The notes under the pieces: generated by a model
The model's database searches: none
Told to the model about the DNA's origin: nothing
The model's input: the letters and a program-made list of their open reading frames with translations, nothing else
NCBI GenBank assembly: GCA_900553955.1
Contig: USFO01000013.1
Coordinates: forward strand, 1 to 23,985
Direction: 5' to 3'
DNA from: an uncultured Oscillospiraceae bacterium
GTDB lineage: Bacteria > Bacillota > Clostridia > Oscillospirales > Ruminococcaceae
DNA length: 23,985 nucleotides
In this document: in pieces, positions 15,215-22,715 of the stretch
Numbering within the stretch: position 1 is the first letter of the stretch
How the letters are laid out: every line of letters begins with the position of its first letter
Program-made: the position numbers and the translations under genes

Positions 15215-15239
15215 ATTTGTATATAGAATAAATACAAAT
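15215..15239 (-). promoter_or_regulatory. palindromic candidate operator in the pheB-like promoter region
   Basis: Perfect inverted repeat ATTTGTAT (15215–15222) and ATACAAAT (15232–15239), 9 nt apart. On the minus strand a possible promoter TTGAAA (15258–15253), 18 nt, TATTTA (15234–15229) puts the −10 inside the palindrome, the position of a repressor site. The pheB-like protein itself, with its HTH, is a candidate binder. The rest of 15195–15402 is AT-rich without a gene. Confidence 0.5.
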
Positions 15240-15301
15240 ATATCACTATTTTTTTCAAAATGCAAGAGAAAACAAAAAATTTTTTATTTAACAAAAATAT
15301 T

Positions 15302-15331
15302 TTTTAGGCAAATCGCGGAATTTGCCTAAAA
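15302..15331 (-). terminator. possible terminator hairpin after the radical SAM gene
   Basis: Stem AGGCAAAT/ATTTGCCT with a 6-nt loop, extended to 12 bp by flanking T4/A4. On the minus strand it lies about 70 nt after the radical SAM stop and is followed by AATATTTTTG rather than a clean T run, so the call is moderate. Confidence 0.45.
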
Positions 15332-15402
15332 TTTGTGTATAAATCTTTTTTCGACTATATCATGCATTGTGAAAATGTGTATAATCAAAAATATGGTTTT
15401 TG

Positions 15403-16302
15403 TTATACTCCGGAGAGGTCAAAGGGCGGGATGAAGCTCTCGTCCACAGTGCCTCCCTCTTGGACAAAGGCATTTTCTATGCCAAGCTCACATGCGAAGT
15501 CGATGGCTTCATTATATTCCTCGTCGGAAACGGTGCGCGAAAGCTCCGGAAAACGAGGGTCGGAGCACATGGGCGTATACTGGTTCATAATGCTTATCCA
15601 TATGCTGTCTCCATAGTTTTCATAAAGGAAGCGCAGCACGTTTTTTGTGTCGTCAAGGTGCCCCGGCAGCATAAGGTGCCGGACAATTACGCCACGGCGC
15701 ATTATGCCGTTTTCGTCAAAAACCGGCTCACAGGTCTGCTTCACCATCTGGTCAAGCGCCGCCGCCGCAACGGAAAAGTAGTTCGGAGCCTTTGAAAGGC
15801 TCTCGCCCAGCGAGGAATCGAAATACTTAAAGTCGCTGAGCCAAATATCCGCGTAATCGCGGACTGCGGCGATACTTTCGCGCCGCTCCCAGCCGCCGGT
15901 GTTCCACACAATGGGCAGGGTAAGCCCATTTTTGCGGGCAATGTCCAGCGCAGCAGTGATTTGCGGAGCGTAGTGCATGGGCGTTACAAGGTTGATGTTG
16001 TTCGCGCCCTTTGCGGCAAGCTCAAGATAGATTTCCGCAAGGCGCTCGATGGTGATTTCCTTGCCGACTTCGCTTCGGCTTATCTCTTTGTTCTGGCAAA
16101 AGACGCACCGCATGGTGCAGCCGGAAAAGAATACTGTGCCGCTTCCGCTTTCACCGGAAATGCAGGGTTCTTCCCAGTAGTGCAGCGCCGCGCGGGCAAC
16201 GCGGACAAGATTTCCGCCGCCGCAGAAGCCTTTTTGTCCCGCTGCGCGGTCAGTTCCGCACATACGCGGGCAAAGGGAGCATTTTTCAGAAAATTCGCAC
16301 AT
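15403..16302 (-). CDS. PflA-like radical SAM protein (PflX/COG1313 type)
   Basis: A 299-residue radical SAM enzyme. An N-terminal set of cysteines (C8, C11, C15 and C27, in CSLCPRMCG and GFCGGG) may bind a second metal centre. The SAM cluster triad is C62, C66 and C69 (SGCTMRCVFCQN), followed by NINLVTPMHYAP, WNTGGWE and DIWLSDFKY, typical of the group annotated as putative pyruvate formate-lyase activating enzymes. No glycyl-radical partner is in the window, so the substrate is unknown. The start is the ATG at 16302 with AGGCGG 8 nt upstream; the frame extends 16 codons further but without a ribosome site. It is transcribed alone from the promoter at 16341–16369, divergent from the ATP synthase operon. 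Confidence 0.87.
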   Translation of the reverse strand: MCEFSEKCSLCPRMCGTDRAAGQKGFCGGGNLVRVARAALHYWEEPCISGESGSGTVFFSGCTMRCVFCQNKEISRSEVGKEITIERLAEIYLELAAKGANNINLVTPMHYAPQITAALDIARKNGLTLPIVWNTGGWERRESIAAVRDYADIWLSDFKYFDSSLGESLSKAPNYFSVAAAALDQMVKQTCEPVFDENGIMRRGVIVRHLMLPGHLDDTKNVLRFLYENYGDSIWISIMNQYTPMCSDPRFPELSRTVSDEEYNEAIDFACELGIENAFVQEGGTVDESFIPPFDLSGV

Positions 16303-16340
16303 ACAAAAACCGCCTTTTTGCAAACATAATACCGAAAACA

Positions 16341-16369
16341 ATATTAGCACAACCGCGGCGGATTCTCAA
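16341..16369 (-). promoter_or_regulatory. promoter of the radical SAM gene
   Basis: On the minus strand, −35 TTGAGA (16369–16364), 17-nt spacer ending in TGC, and −10 TAATAT (16346–16341), i.e. with an extended −10. It gives a leader of about 30 nt. Confidence 0.65.
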
Positions 16370-16450
16370 TAGCAATTTTGTTCATGAACAGGCAGCAAAA
16401 CGCTTAAAAAAACGGAGCAAACTATTCGTTAAAACTATAACATCTCACTA

Positions 16451-16479
16451 TTTACACGGATTTTTCTTTGTGCTATAAT
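16451..16479 (+). promoter_or_regulatory. strong promoter of the ATP synthase operon
   Basis: −35 TTTACA (16451–16456), 17-nt spacer, and extended −10 TGCTATAAT with TATAAT at 16474–16479. The predicted start near 16486 gives an 80-nt leader. A second TATAAT at 16501–16506 lacks a −35. Confidence 0.8.
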
Positions 16480-16568
16480 TATCATAGGATAAAATCATTT
16501 TATAATAGTAACTACTATAAATATGGTTCCCGAAAAGCGGGCAAAATGCGAGGGGAGGAGTACACTTT

Positions 16569-16907
16569 ATGGGAAACTGGTGGGTGTATCTTCTCTTTGC
16601 GGCGACCTGCGCTTTAGGCGTACTGATAGCCGCAAGAGCAAACCGCAAATATATGAATTATTACGAAAACAATATGACCAAGGAGCCGGAGGAAAAGGCG
16701 GAATCGCCGAAGGATATATGGAAGAAAGAGGGCTGTTCCCGCAGCTTTGAAAATGCGGAATACACCCTTCCGGAGGAGGATTTTTTCGAAAACGAGGAAA
16801 CCGAGCTTCCGGATACGGAGGAGGAGCTTTTCTCCGGGCTTTCCGACGAAGAAAAACAGGAAATTATGAGGGAAGCCGGCCTTTCGGAGGATGAAGATGG
16901 ACGATAG
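16569..16907 (+). CDS. Small acidic membrane protein of unknown function, first gene of the atp operon
   Basis: I do not recognise this 112-residue protein. Residues 5–22 form one membrane segment (WVYLLFAATCALGVLIAA) followed by a basic stretch (RANRK), suggesting an N-out, C-in anchor. The remaining 85 residues are very acidic and probably disordered apart from a final helix around LSDEEKQEIMREAGLSE. GGGGAGGAG precedes the ATG. Its end overlaps the atpZ start by 11 nt, so it is co-transcribed and probably translationally coupled with the ATP synthase genes. A role in assembly or stability of the complex is a guess from position only. Confidence 0.8.
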   Translation: MGNWWVYLLFAATCALGVLIAARANRKYMNYYENNMTKEPEEKAESPKDIWKKEGCSRSFENAEYTLPEEDFFENEETELPDTEEELFSGLSDEEKQEIMREAGLSEDEDGR

Positions 16908-17199
16908 AAAGGATACCGCTCGGCTCGAAAAGCTGGCGAGGGAACGCCGTCAGGCAATAAAGGCGCTTTCGCTGATAACTCAAGTGGCGCTGTCGGCGCT
17001 TTGCCCGATATTTATTCTTACGTTGGCGGGCATTTGGCTTGACAACAAATACGGCGGCGGAGGACACTGGTTCACCTTGGCGGGCGCGCTTATAGGCGTA
17101 TATTCCGCTTACAGAAACACATATCTGCTTATAAGAGATTCCTTCGCAGAAAAAGGAAAAGGTAAAAATGAAAAAAATCCTGACGGGGATAATAAATGA
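16897..17199 (+). CDS. atpZ: AtpZ/AtpI family protein (F0F1-ATPase accessory)
   Basis: A 100-residue protein with two membrane segments: about residues 24–46 (ALSLITQVALSALCPIFILTLAGIWL, region only) and 57–78. They are joined by the family signature GIWLDNKYGGGGHWFTLAGALIGV. AtpZ and AtpI proteins assist c-ring assembly and possibly ion supply for the synthase. I chose the ATG at 16897, 6 nt after GGAGG; an ATG at 16891 directly abuts the ribosome site. The stop lies 32 nt inside the next gene, atpI, as is common in atp operons. Confidence 0.85.
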   Translation: MDDRKDTARLEKLARERRQAIKALSLITQVALSALCPIFILTLAGIWLDNKYGGGGHWFTLAGALIGVYSAYRNTYLLIRDSFAEKGKGKNEKNPDGDNK

Positions 17200-17608
17200 A
17201 TATGACGGCGAGGGAAACGAGGAGTTTTTCTCCGCCGGAAGAATAAGGCTTGCCGCGGCGGCAATATGTCTTGTCTGCTTCGGAGCGGGGCTGCTCTTTA
17301 TTGAGTGGAGGCCGCTGCTTATGGGTCTTATTTTGGGATATGCCCTTGCGGCGCTGCTGTTTCGCCAGCACGAGGTTTCCGTGGGAAAGCTTCTTTCCGG
17401 CGGGGCGAACGCAGACAGAGCGAGCCGCATGGGGTATTTTATGCGAATGCTTATCCGGGCGGCGGCAATATATATTGCCGTCAAAAATCCCGGCGTGAGT
17501 ATATTCGGATGCGTCGCGGGACTGCTCAGCGTGCCCTACGGCATTTACGCATTGGCGTTTATCGACGCGTTCGGTCAAAGGAAAAACGAGAAAGGAGGAA
17601 AAGAATGA
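17168..17608 (+). CDS. atpI: ATP synthase subunit I-like protein (AtpI)
   Basis: A 146-residue hydrophobic protein with about four membrane segments (roughly residues 27–47, 50–66, 90–106 and 110–131) and charged ends. The pattern and the place before atpB fit the ATP synthase I family, which helps assemble the c-ring; sequence similarity is weak, as is usual for this family. It overlaps atpZ by 32 nt and atpB by 4 nt (ATGA), so the three are tightly coupled. A purine-rich ribosome site (GGAAAAGG) precedes the ATG. Confidence 0.75.
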   Translation: MKKILTGIINEYDGEGNEEFFSAGRIRLAAAAICLVCFGAGLLFIEWRPLLMGLILGYALAALLFRQHEVSVGKLLSGGANADRASRMGYFMRMLIRAAAIYIAVKNPGVSIFGCVAGLLSVPYGIYALAFIDAFGQRKNEKGGKE

Positions 17609-18405
17609 ATATTCCGCAAATAACGGCAGGGTTTAATATCGGACCTTTTACCATTACGAACACCATCGTGTGGACTTGGATTATAGTTGCGGTGCTTTCC
17701 GTCGTATTTATATGGCTCGGGCACGGACTCAAGGTTAAGCCTGCGGGCAAAAAGCAAATTGTTGCCGAAGCGATATACGGCTCCATCGGAAATATGGTTG
17801 ACGAAACCATGGGACCGGAAAGCAGAGGATTTATTCCGTATTTCATAGCACTGTTCTCCTTTTTGCTTTGCTGCAACATCAGCGGATTCTGGGGAATGGG
17901 CATTGTGCGTCAGCCCACGGCGGATATTGCAACGCCCATGGCGCTTGCAATACTCACCTTTGTGCTCAACCACGGCAACAACATAAGAGTAAACGGAATA
18001 AAGAGCTATCTCAAAGGCTTTATAGAGCCGTTCCCGGTTTTGCTGCCCATAAACATACTCGGCGAGCTTGCAAGCCCCGTTTCCCTTACATTCCGTATGT
18101 TCGGAAACCTTTTGGGCGGCCTTATTATCGGCGTGCTTGTTTATTCCATGCTTATCGGTTCAAACGTTGTGCCCATCTGGGTCGTAATTGCCTCGCTTGT
18201 GCTTTGCACCCTGCTTCTCACCAATCAGGTGAGCAAGCTCAAGTCCCTTAAAGGCATGAAAAAGAAGCTTGTGATACTGCTTGCGGTAATCTGCTTCCTG
18301 CCACTTGGGGCGACGCTTTTTATCCACGGATATTTCGACATATTCGCCGGATTTTTGCAGACGTACATCTTCTGTCTGCTTTCCATGGTGTATATCACAC
18401 CGTAA
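17605..18405 (+). CDS. atpB: F-type ATP synthase subunit a
   Basis: The Fo stator subunit that forms the ion half-channels against the c-ring. It has 266 residues with about five or six membrane segments. The essential arginine is R164 in SLTFRMFGNLLGG, and NILGELASPVS and GYFDIFAGFLQTYIF flank the channel region. The ATG at 17605 follows AAAGGAGG by 7 nt and overlaps the atpI stop (ATGA). The frame stays open for 300 nt upstream, but that part overlaps atpI and is not coding. Confidence 0.97.
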   Translation: MNIPQITAGFNIGPFTITNTIVWTWIIVAVLSVVFIWLGHGLKVKPAGKKQIVAEAIYGSIGNMVDETMGPESRGFIPYFIALFSFLLCCNISGFWGMGIVRQPTADIATPMALAILTFVLNHGNNIRVNGIKSYLKGFIEPFPVLLPINILGELASPVSLTFRMFGNLLGGLIIGVLVYSMLIGSNVVPIWVVIASLVLCTLLLTNQVSKLKSLKGMKKKLVILLAVICFLPLGATLFIHGYFDIFAGFLQTYIFCLLSMVYITP

Positions 18406-18442
18406 ACAAAATCGTATATTTTTATAAAGGAGAATAAATCTT

Positions 18443-18709
18443 ATGAACATCAACATTTCCGGACAGGATCTTATTCTGGCAGCCAGCGCCATCGGCGCAG
18501 GACTTTCCGTTGGCATCGCTGCAATCGGCCCCGGCATCGGCGAAGGCTTTGCGGCAGGTAAAGCGGTTGAGGCTCTCGGCCGTCAGCCCGAAGCAATGAG
18601 CAAAATCAGAACTCTTATGCTCCTTGGCCAGGCAGTTTCCGAAACCACCGGTATTTACGGCCTTGTTATTGCAATCCTTATCCTTTTCGCAAAACCCCTT
18701 ATCGGCTAA
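18443..18709 (+). CDS. atpE: F-type ATP synthase subunit c with Na+-type two-carboxylate site
   Basis: An 88-residue hairpin of two membrane helices joined by the loop GRQPEA (46–51); many copies form the rotor ring. The ion carboxylate is E67 in the outer helix. The inner helix has E34 (GIGEGFAAGK) where Na+-type rings such as Ilyobacter have Gln. V65, T68, T69 and Y72 (QAVSETTGIYG) match the remaining Na+ ligands. The E/E pair corresponds to the two-carboxylate motif described for Fusobacterium nucleatum, so Na+ coupling is the best inference. AAAGGAG precedes the ATG. It lies 37 nt after atpB. Confidence 0.97.
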   Translation: MNINISGQDLILAASAIGAGLSVGIAAIGPGIGEGFAAGKAVEALGRQPEAMSKIRTLMLLGQAVSETTGIYGLVIAILILFAKPLIG

Positions 18710-18751
18710 TAGACCACACCCCGAAATTTAACAAGAAAGTTTGGTAACATT

Positions 18752-19255
18752 ATGGAATGGTTAATCAAGTTGGATGCCGACCTGCTGCGGCAGGTAGTCA
18801 TCCAGATCGCCACCTTCCTTGTTTTCTTCGTTATAGTGAAGGTATTCTTCGCAGACAAGATAAAAGCGGTTCTTGACCAGCGCAAGGAGGTCATTGAGCA
18901 TGACCTTACCGAAGCGGCAAAGGCAAACGAGGACGCCAAAAAGCTTGAAGCGCAGTATGCCGAAGTTATGAAGGGCGCAATGGACGAAAAGACCGACATT
19001 CTCCGCTCCGCCAATGAGGACGGAAAGAAAATGAAGGAGCAAATCGTTACAGAGGCAAGGGAACAGGCGGAAACGATAATCGAAAACGCCAGAAAGGAAA
19101 TCGACAGAGAGCGTACTCAGGCGGAAAAAGAGCTGCGTGATTCCGTAGTCGATATGACCATCGACGCAGCGGAAAAAATCTCCGGCAAAACCTTTACAAA
19201 AGAGGATCACGCCCGGCTTATCAATGAATCCATCTCCATGATTAAGGAGGTGTAA
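18752..19255 (+). CDS. atpF: F-type ATP synthase subunit b
   Basis: The peripheral stalk subunit holding F1 to Fo. It has 167 residues: one N-terminal membrane helix (about 14–33, VVIQIATFLVFFVIVKVFF), then a long charged helix with heptad character (about 40–150) that would dimerise, ending in a delta-binding region. The ribosome site is weak (AAGAAAG, well upstream), which may lower translation relative to atpE, in line with the lower copy number of b; that is inference. The gene lies 42 nt after atpE. Confidence 0.95.
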   Translation: MEWLIKLDADLLRQVVIQIATFLVFFVIVKVFFADKIKAVLDQRKEVIEHDLTEAAKANEDAKKLEAQYAEVMKGAMDEKTDILRSANEDGKKMKEQIVTEAREQAETIIENARKEIDRERTQAEKELRDSVVDMTIDAAEKISGKTFTKEDHARLINESISMIKEV

Positions 19256-19262
19256 TTCATAA

Positions 19263-19802
19263 ATGAGCCTTGCGGTTAAAAGATACGCCGACGCGCTTTT
19301 GGACGTATGCTTTGAGGAGAATTGCCAGGACAACGTTTATACCGAATTCAAGCTGTTCTATGAGCAGATGAGGACGGATAAGGAGTTCGAGCGTCTGGTA
19401 ACGGAAAGCGTGCTTTCTTTCGAAGAAAAGAAGGAGCTTTTTGAAAAGGTGCTTCCGAACGGCAGCGCGTACTTTATGAATTTCCTTAAAACTCTGGCGG
19501 ACAGAGGACGCGAAAACGAACTTATGGATATGTTCCCAGAGTTCGAGCGCGGATACAAAGAAAGAAAGAATATACTTGAAGCGGAGGCTGTTACCGCGGT
19601 TGAAATGACTCCGGAACAGGTAGAAAAGATTACGGAGGAGCTTGCCGAAAAATACGGCAAGACCATCGTGCTCAAAACCTCCGTGGATCCCTCTATACTT
19701 GGCGGAATGGTGCTCTATGTGGGCAACGAAATGCTGGACGCCAGCGTGAAGGCAAGGTTTGAGGGTTTGAAAAAACAGCTTAAGACTATACAATTACAAT
19801 AA
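19263..19802 (+). CDS. atpH: F-type ATP synthase subunit delta
   Basis: Delta (OSCP) links the top of the alpha-beta hexamer to subunit b. The 179-residue product has the N-terminal helical domain beginning AVKRYADALLDVC and the C-terminal conserved stretch VDPSILGGMVLYVGNEMLD near residues 141–159. AAGGAGGTG at the end of atpF supplies the ribosome site, 10 nt before the ATG. The gap to atpF is 7 nt. Confidence 0.95.
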   Translation: MSLAVKRYADALLDVCFEENCQDNVYTEFKLFYEQMRTDKEFERLVTESVLSFEEKKELFEKVLPNGSAYFMNFLKTLADRGRENELMDMFPEFERGYKERKNILEAEAVTAVEMTPEQVEKITEELAEKYGKTIVLKTSVDPSILGGMVLYVGNEMLDASVKARFEGLKKQLKTIQLQ

Positions 19803-19824
19803 AAAGGGGCATGGAAAAGTTACG

Positions 19825-21336
19825 ATGAATCTCAGACCCGATGAAATAAACAAGCTGATCAAAGAACAGATCAGAAATTATGAGGGCCGCCTTGAAACCG
19901 CCCAATTCGGCACGGTTGTTCAGGTCGGCGACGGTATCGCGAGAGTTTACGGGCTTGACAATGCAATGGCGGGCGAGCTTATCGAGTTCCCCGGAGAGGT
20001 TTACGGCATGGTGCAGAACCTTGAAGAGAACAACATAGGCTGCGTGCTCCTCGGCGACGACAGCAACATCGTCGAGGGCGACAAGGTCCGCTGCACCGGA
20101 AAGATTGTTTCCGTTCCGGTGGGCGAAGCCATGATAGGCAGAGTTGTCAATGCGCTGGGTCAGCCCATAGACGGCAAAGGCCCCATTGAGGCAAAGGAAT
20201 ACCGTCAGGTAGAAAAGAAAGCTCACGGCGTTATCGAAAGAAAATCCGTAGATACTCCGCTTCAGACCGGCTACAAGGCCATAGACAGCCTTATTCCCAT
20301 TGGCCGCGGTCAGCGTGAGCTTATCATCGGCGACAGACAGACCGGTAAAACCGCTCTTGCCGTCGATACCATTATCAATCAGAAGGGCGAGGATGTAATC
20401 TGCATTTATGTCGCCATCGGTCAGAAGGCTTCCACCGTCGCACAGATAGTGCAGAAGCTCACCGAGGCGGGCGCCATGGATTACAGCCTTGTAGTTGCCG
20501 CCACCGCTGCGGAGAAGGCTCCGCTGCAATATCTTGCGCCCTATTCCGGCGTTGCCATCGCCGAATACTTTATGGACGAGGGCAAGGATGTGCTTATCGT
20601 CTACGATGACCTTTCCAAGCACGCCGTTGCATACCGCTCCATGGCGCTGCTGCTCAAGCGCGCTCCCGGACGCGAAGCGTACCCCGGCGACGTTTTCTAT
20701 CTTCACTCCAGACTTCTGGAAAGAGCGGCGAAGCTGGCAAAGGGCGGCTCCATCACCGCACTGCCGATAATAGAAACCCAGGCGGGAGATATTTCGGCAT
20801 ATATTCCTACGAACGTAATATCCATCACCGACGGTCAGATATTCCTTGAAACCGAGCTGTTCAACGAGGGCGTTCGCCCCGCCGTGAACCCCGGTATCTC
20901 CGTAAGCCGCGTCGGCGGTGCCGCACAGATTAAGTCCATGAAAAAAATTGCGGGCCCGCTGCGTATAGAATACGCACAGTACCGTGAGCTTGCGGGCTTT
21001 GCACAGTTCGGCGCCGACCTTGATAAGGAAACCAAGGCACAGCTTGAAAAGGGCAAGCGCATTGTGGAAATCCTCAAGCAGGATCAGTACGCCCCCATGA
21101 GAGTTGAGAATCAGGTGCTTATCATATTTGCGGTATCCAGCAACTTCTGCAACGACGTTCCCGTCGAGGATATGAAACGCTTTGAAAAGGAGCTTATTGA
21201 ATTCGCCGAATACCATCATGCGGATCTGCTTGCGGAGCTTAAGAGCACCAAGAACTTCGACAAAGAGCTTCAGGCAAAGGCCGCAGAGGTTGTAAAAGAG
21301 TTCAAAGCAGGCTTTGTTCCCGGCAAAAACGAGTGA
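19825..21336 (+). CDS. atpA: F-type ATP synthase subunit alpha
   Basis: The non-catalytic nucleotide-binding subunit of F1. It has 503 residues, the normal length. GTVVQVGDGIARVYGL opens the beta-barrel, the Walker A motif GDRQTGKT is at 169–176 (K175), and PAVNPGISVSRVGGAAQ near residue 354 includes the arginine-finger segment ISVSRVG. No damage was seen. The ribosome site is AAGGGG, with longer than usual spacing. Confidence 0.98.
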   Translation: MNLRPDEINKLIKEQIRNYEGRLETAQFGTVVQVGDGIARVYGLDNAMAGELIEFPGEVYGMVQNLEENNIGCVLLGDDSNIVEGDKVRCTGKIVSVPVGEAMIGRVVNALGQPIDGKGPIEAKEYRQVEKKAHGVIERKSVDTPLQTGYKAIDSLIPIGRGQRELIIGDRQTGKTALAVDTIINQKGEDVICIYVAIGQKASTVAQIVQKLTEAGAMDYSLVVAATAAEKAPLQYLAPYSGVAIAEYFMDEGKDVLIVYDDLSKHAVAYRSMALLLKRAPGREAYPGDVFYLHSRLLERAAKLAKGGSITALPIIETQAGDISAYIPTNVISITDGQIFLETELFNEGVRPAVNPGISVSRVGGAAQIKSMKKIAGPLRIEYAQYRELAGFAQFGADLDKETKAQLEKGKRIVEILKQDQYAPMRVENQVLIIFAVSSNFCNDVPVEDMKRFEKELIEFAEYHHADLLAELKSTKNFDKELQAKAAEVVKEFKAGFVPGKNE

Positions 21337-21348
21337 TGAGGTGTATTT

Positions 21349-22269
21349 ATGGCTGATTCAATGCGTGATATAAAAAGACGAATCAAAAGTGTTTCGTCCA
21401 CAAAGCAAATCACTCACGCCATGCAGCTTGTTGCCAGCGCAAAGCTCCGCCATGCCAGAAGCCAGGCGGACGCAAGAAGAGCGTATACCAACTATATAAT
21501 CGAAACCATGCACATGATTGCACAGGCGCTTGAAAACGAAGAGCCGAATGCTTTTCTTGAGGAAAACTCCAGCAAAAAAGATCTTTACATTGTTATCACC
21601 AGCGATAAAGGTCTTGCAGGCGGCTTTAACTCCGGACTTCTTAAATTTGCCGTGGAAGAAATGCAGCAAAGCGAAGAAAAAGCCGTTGCCGTTTCCGGCG
21701 CAAAGGGTCTTGATTTCTTCAAACGCAGAAATTATGAGATTTTGGGCTCCTATGTAGGAGATTCGGACGAAGCCGATTTCGGCAATGCCGCACGCATCGG
21801 CAAAGCGGCAACCACTCTTTTCCTTGAAGGAAAAGTCGGCAGGGTTTATATAATCTATAACCGTTTCGTTTCCGTAATGACCCAAAAGCCCACAATCGTG
21901 CGCCTGCTTCCGCTGACCATCAGCGAAATGCAAAGCAAAGCGGATGAAATCGACACCGAAACCATGAACGGTGAGTATAAGGCGGAGGAAGGGCTCCTTC
22001 CTAAGCCCGCCCAGTGTATGCTTTTCGAGCCAAGCGCAGTTTATCTTGCTGCAAAGCTGATTCCGTCCTACATCAACAACGCTGTTTACGGCGCGTTGCT
22101 TGAGAGTGCGGCGGGCGAGCTTGCAAGCAGACGTATGGCAATGGAAAACGCCACCGACAATGCCGACGAGATTATAGACGACCTGAGCCTTGCATACAAC
22201 CGCGCGCGCCAGGGCGCTATTACTCAGGAAATCACTGAGATTGTCAGCGGCGCAGAAGCCATTAAGTAA
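21349..22269 (+). CDS. atpG: F-type ATP synthase subunit gamma
   Basis: The central rotor shaft of F1. The 306-residue product has the N-terminal helix MRDIKRRIKSVSSTKQIT…AMQLVASAKL, the central Rossmann-like part with VITSDKGLAGGFN, and the C-terminal helix (RRMAMENATDNADEIIDDLS…NRARQGAITQEITEIV). It is slightly longer than the common 285–290 residues, with extra acidic sequence around 200–225. GAGGTG lies 6 nt before the ATG, and 12 nt separate it from atpA. Confidence 0.97.
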   Translation: MADSMRDIKRRIKSVSSTKQITHAMQLVASAKLRHARSQADARRAYTNYIIETMHMIAQALENEEPNAFLEENSSKKDLYIVITSDKGLAGGFNSGLLKFAVEEMQQSEEKAVAVSGAKGLDFFKRRNYEILGSYVGDSDEADFGNAARIGKAATTLFLEGKVGRVYIIYNRFVSVMTQKPTIVRLLPLTISEMQSKADEIDTETMNGEYKAEEGLLPKPAQCMLFEPSAVYLAAKLIPSYINNAVYGALLESAAGELASRRMAMENATDNADEIIDDLSLAYNRARQGAITQEITEIVSGAEAIK

Positions 22270-22281
22270 GGGGGCAGGCTT

Positions 22282-22695
22282 GTGAGTGAAAAGGTAATCA
22301 AACTGAAAGTTATAACCCCCACAAGGGTATTTTTTGAGGGTGAAGCCGAAAGCTTCATCGTAAAAACAAGAGGCGAGGTCGGCGAGTTCGCAGTGCTGGT
22401 CGACCATGCTCCCATGGCGGCAGCAGTCGGATTGGGCACGCTTGTTATAAATTTGCCAAGCGGCGAAAAAAAGACGAGCACCCTTTTCGACGGTTACGCA
22501 GTCGTTCAGGAAAACACCGCCGTGATTATTGCGGAAGCCGCCGAATGGCCGGATGAAATCGATGCTGAAAGGGCGGAAGCCGCAAAGGAACGCGCAGAAA
22601 AGCGTATGAAGCAGTCCGACGTGGACTTCAGCAGAGCACAGAACGCGCTTTTGCGCTCTATTTCAAGGCTTGAGCTTTACAAACTGCGTAAATAA
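22282..22695 (+). CDS. atpC: F-type ATP synthase subunit epsilon, placed before beta
   Basis: The rotor-foot and regulatory subunit. It has 137 residues: an N-terminal beta-sandwich (KVITPTRVFFEGEAESFIV, GEVGEFAVLVDHAPM) and a C-terminal helical hairpin (about 88–135, rich in Ala, Glu, Arg and Lys). The start is GTG at 22282 after GGGGGCAGG. In most bacteria the order is gamma–beta–epsilon; here epsilon lies between gamma and beta, 12 nt after atpG and 20 nt before atpD. Confidence 0.95.
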   Translation: MSEKVIKLKVITPTRVFFEGEAESFIVKTRGEVGEFAVLVDHAPMAAAVGLGTLVINLPSGEKKTSTLFDGYAVVQENTAVIIAEAAEWPDEIDAERAEAAKERAEKRMKQSDVDFSRAQNALLRSISRLELYKLRK

Positions 22696-22715
22696 TTAAG
22701 GAGGAAAACGAATTC

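Noticed and set aside
15195..15402. T-box or other amino-acid riboswitch before the pheB-like gene
   Set aside because: The region before the gene is short and AT-rich, with no T-box consensus or specifier-like stem; only the palindrome and one distal hairpin are visible.
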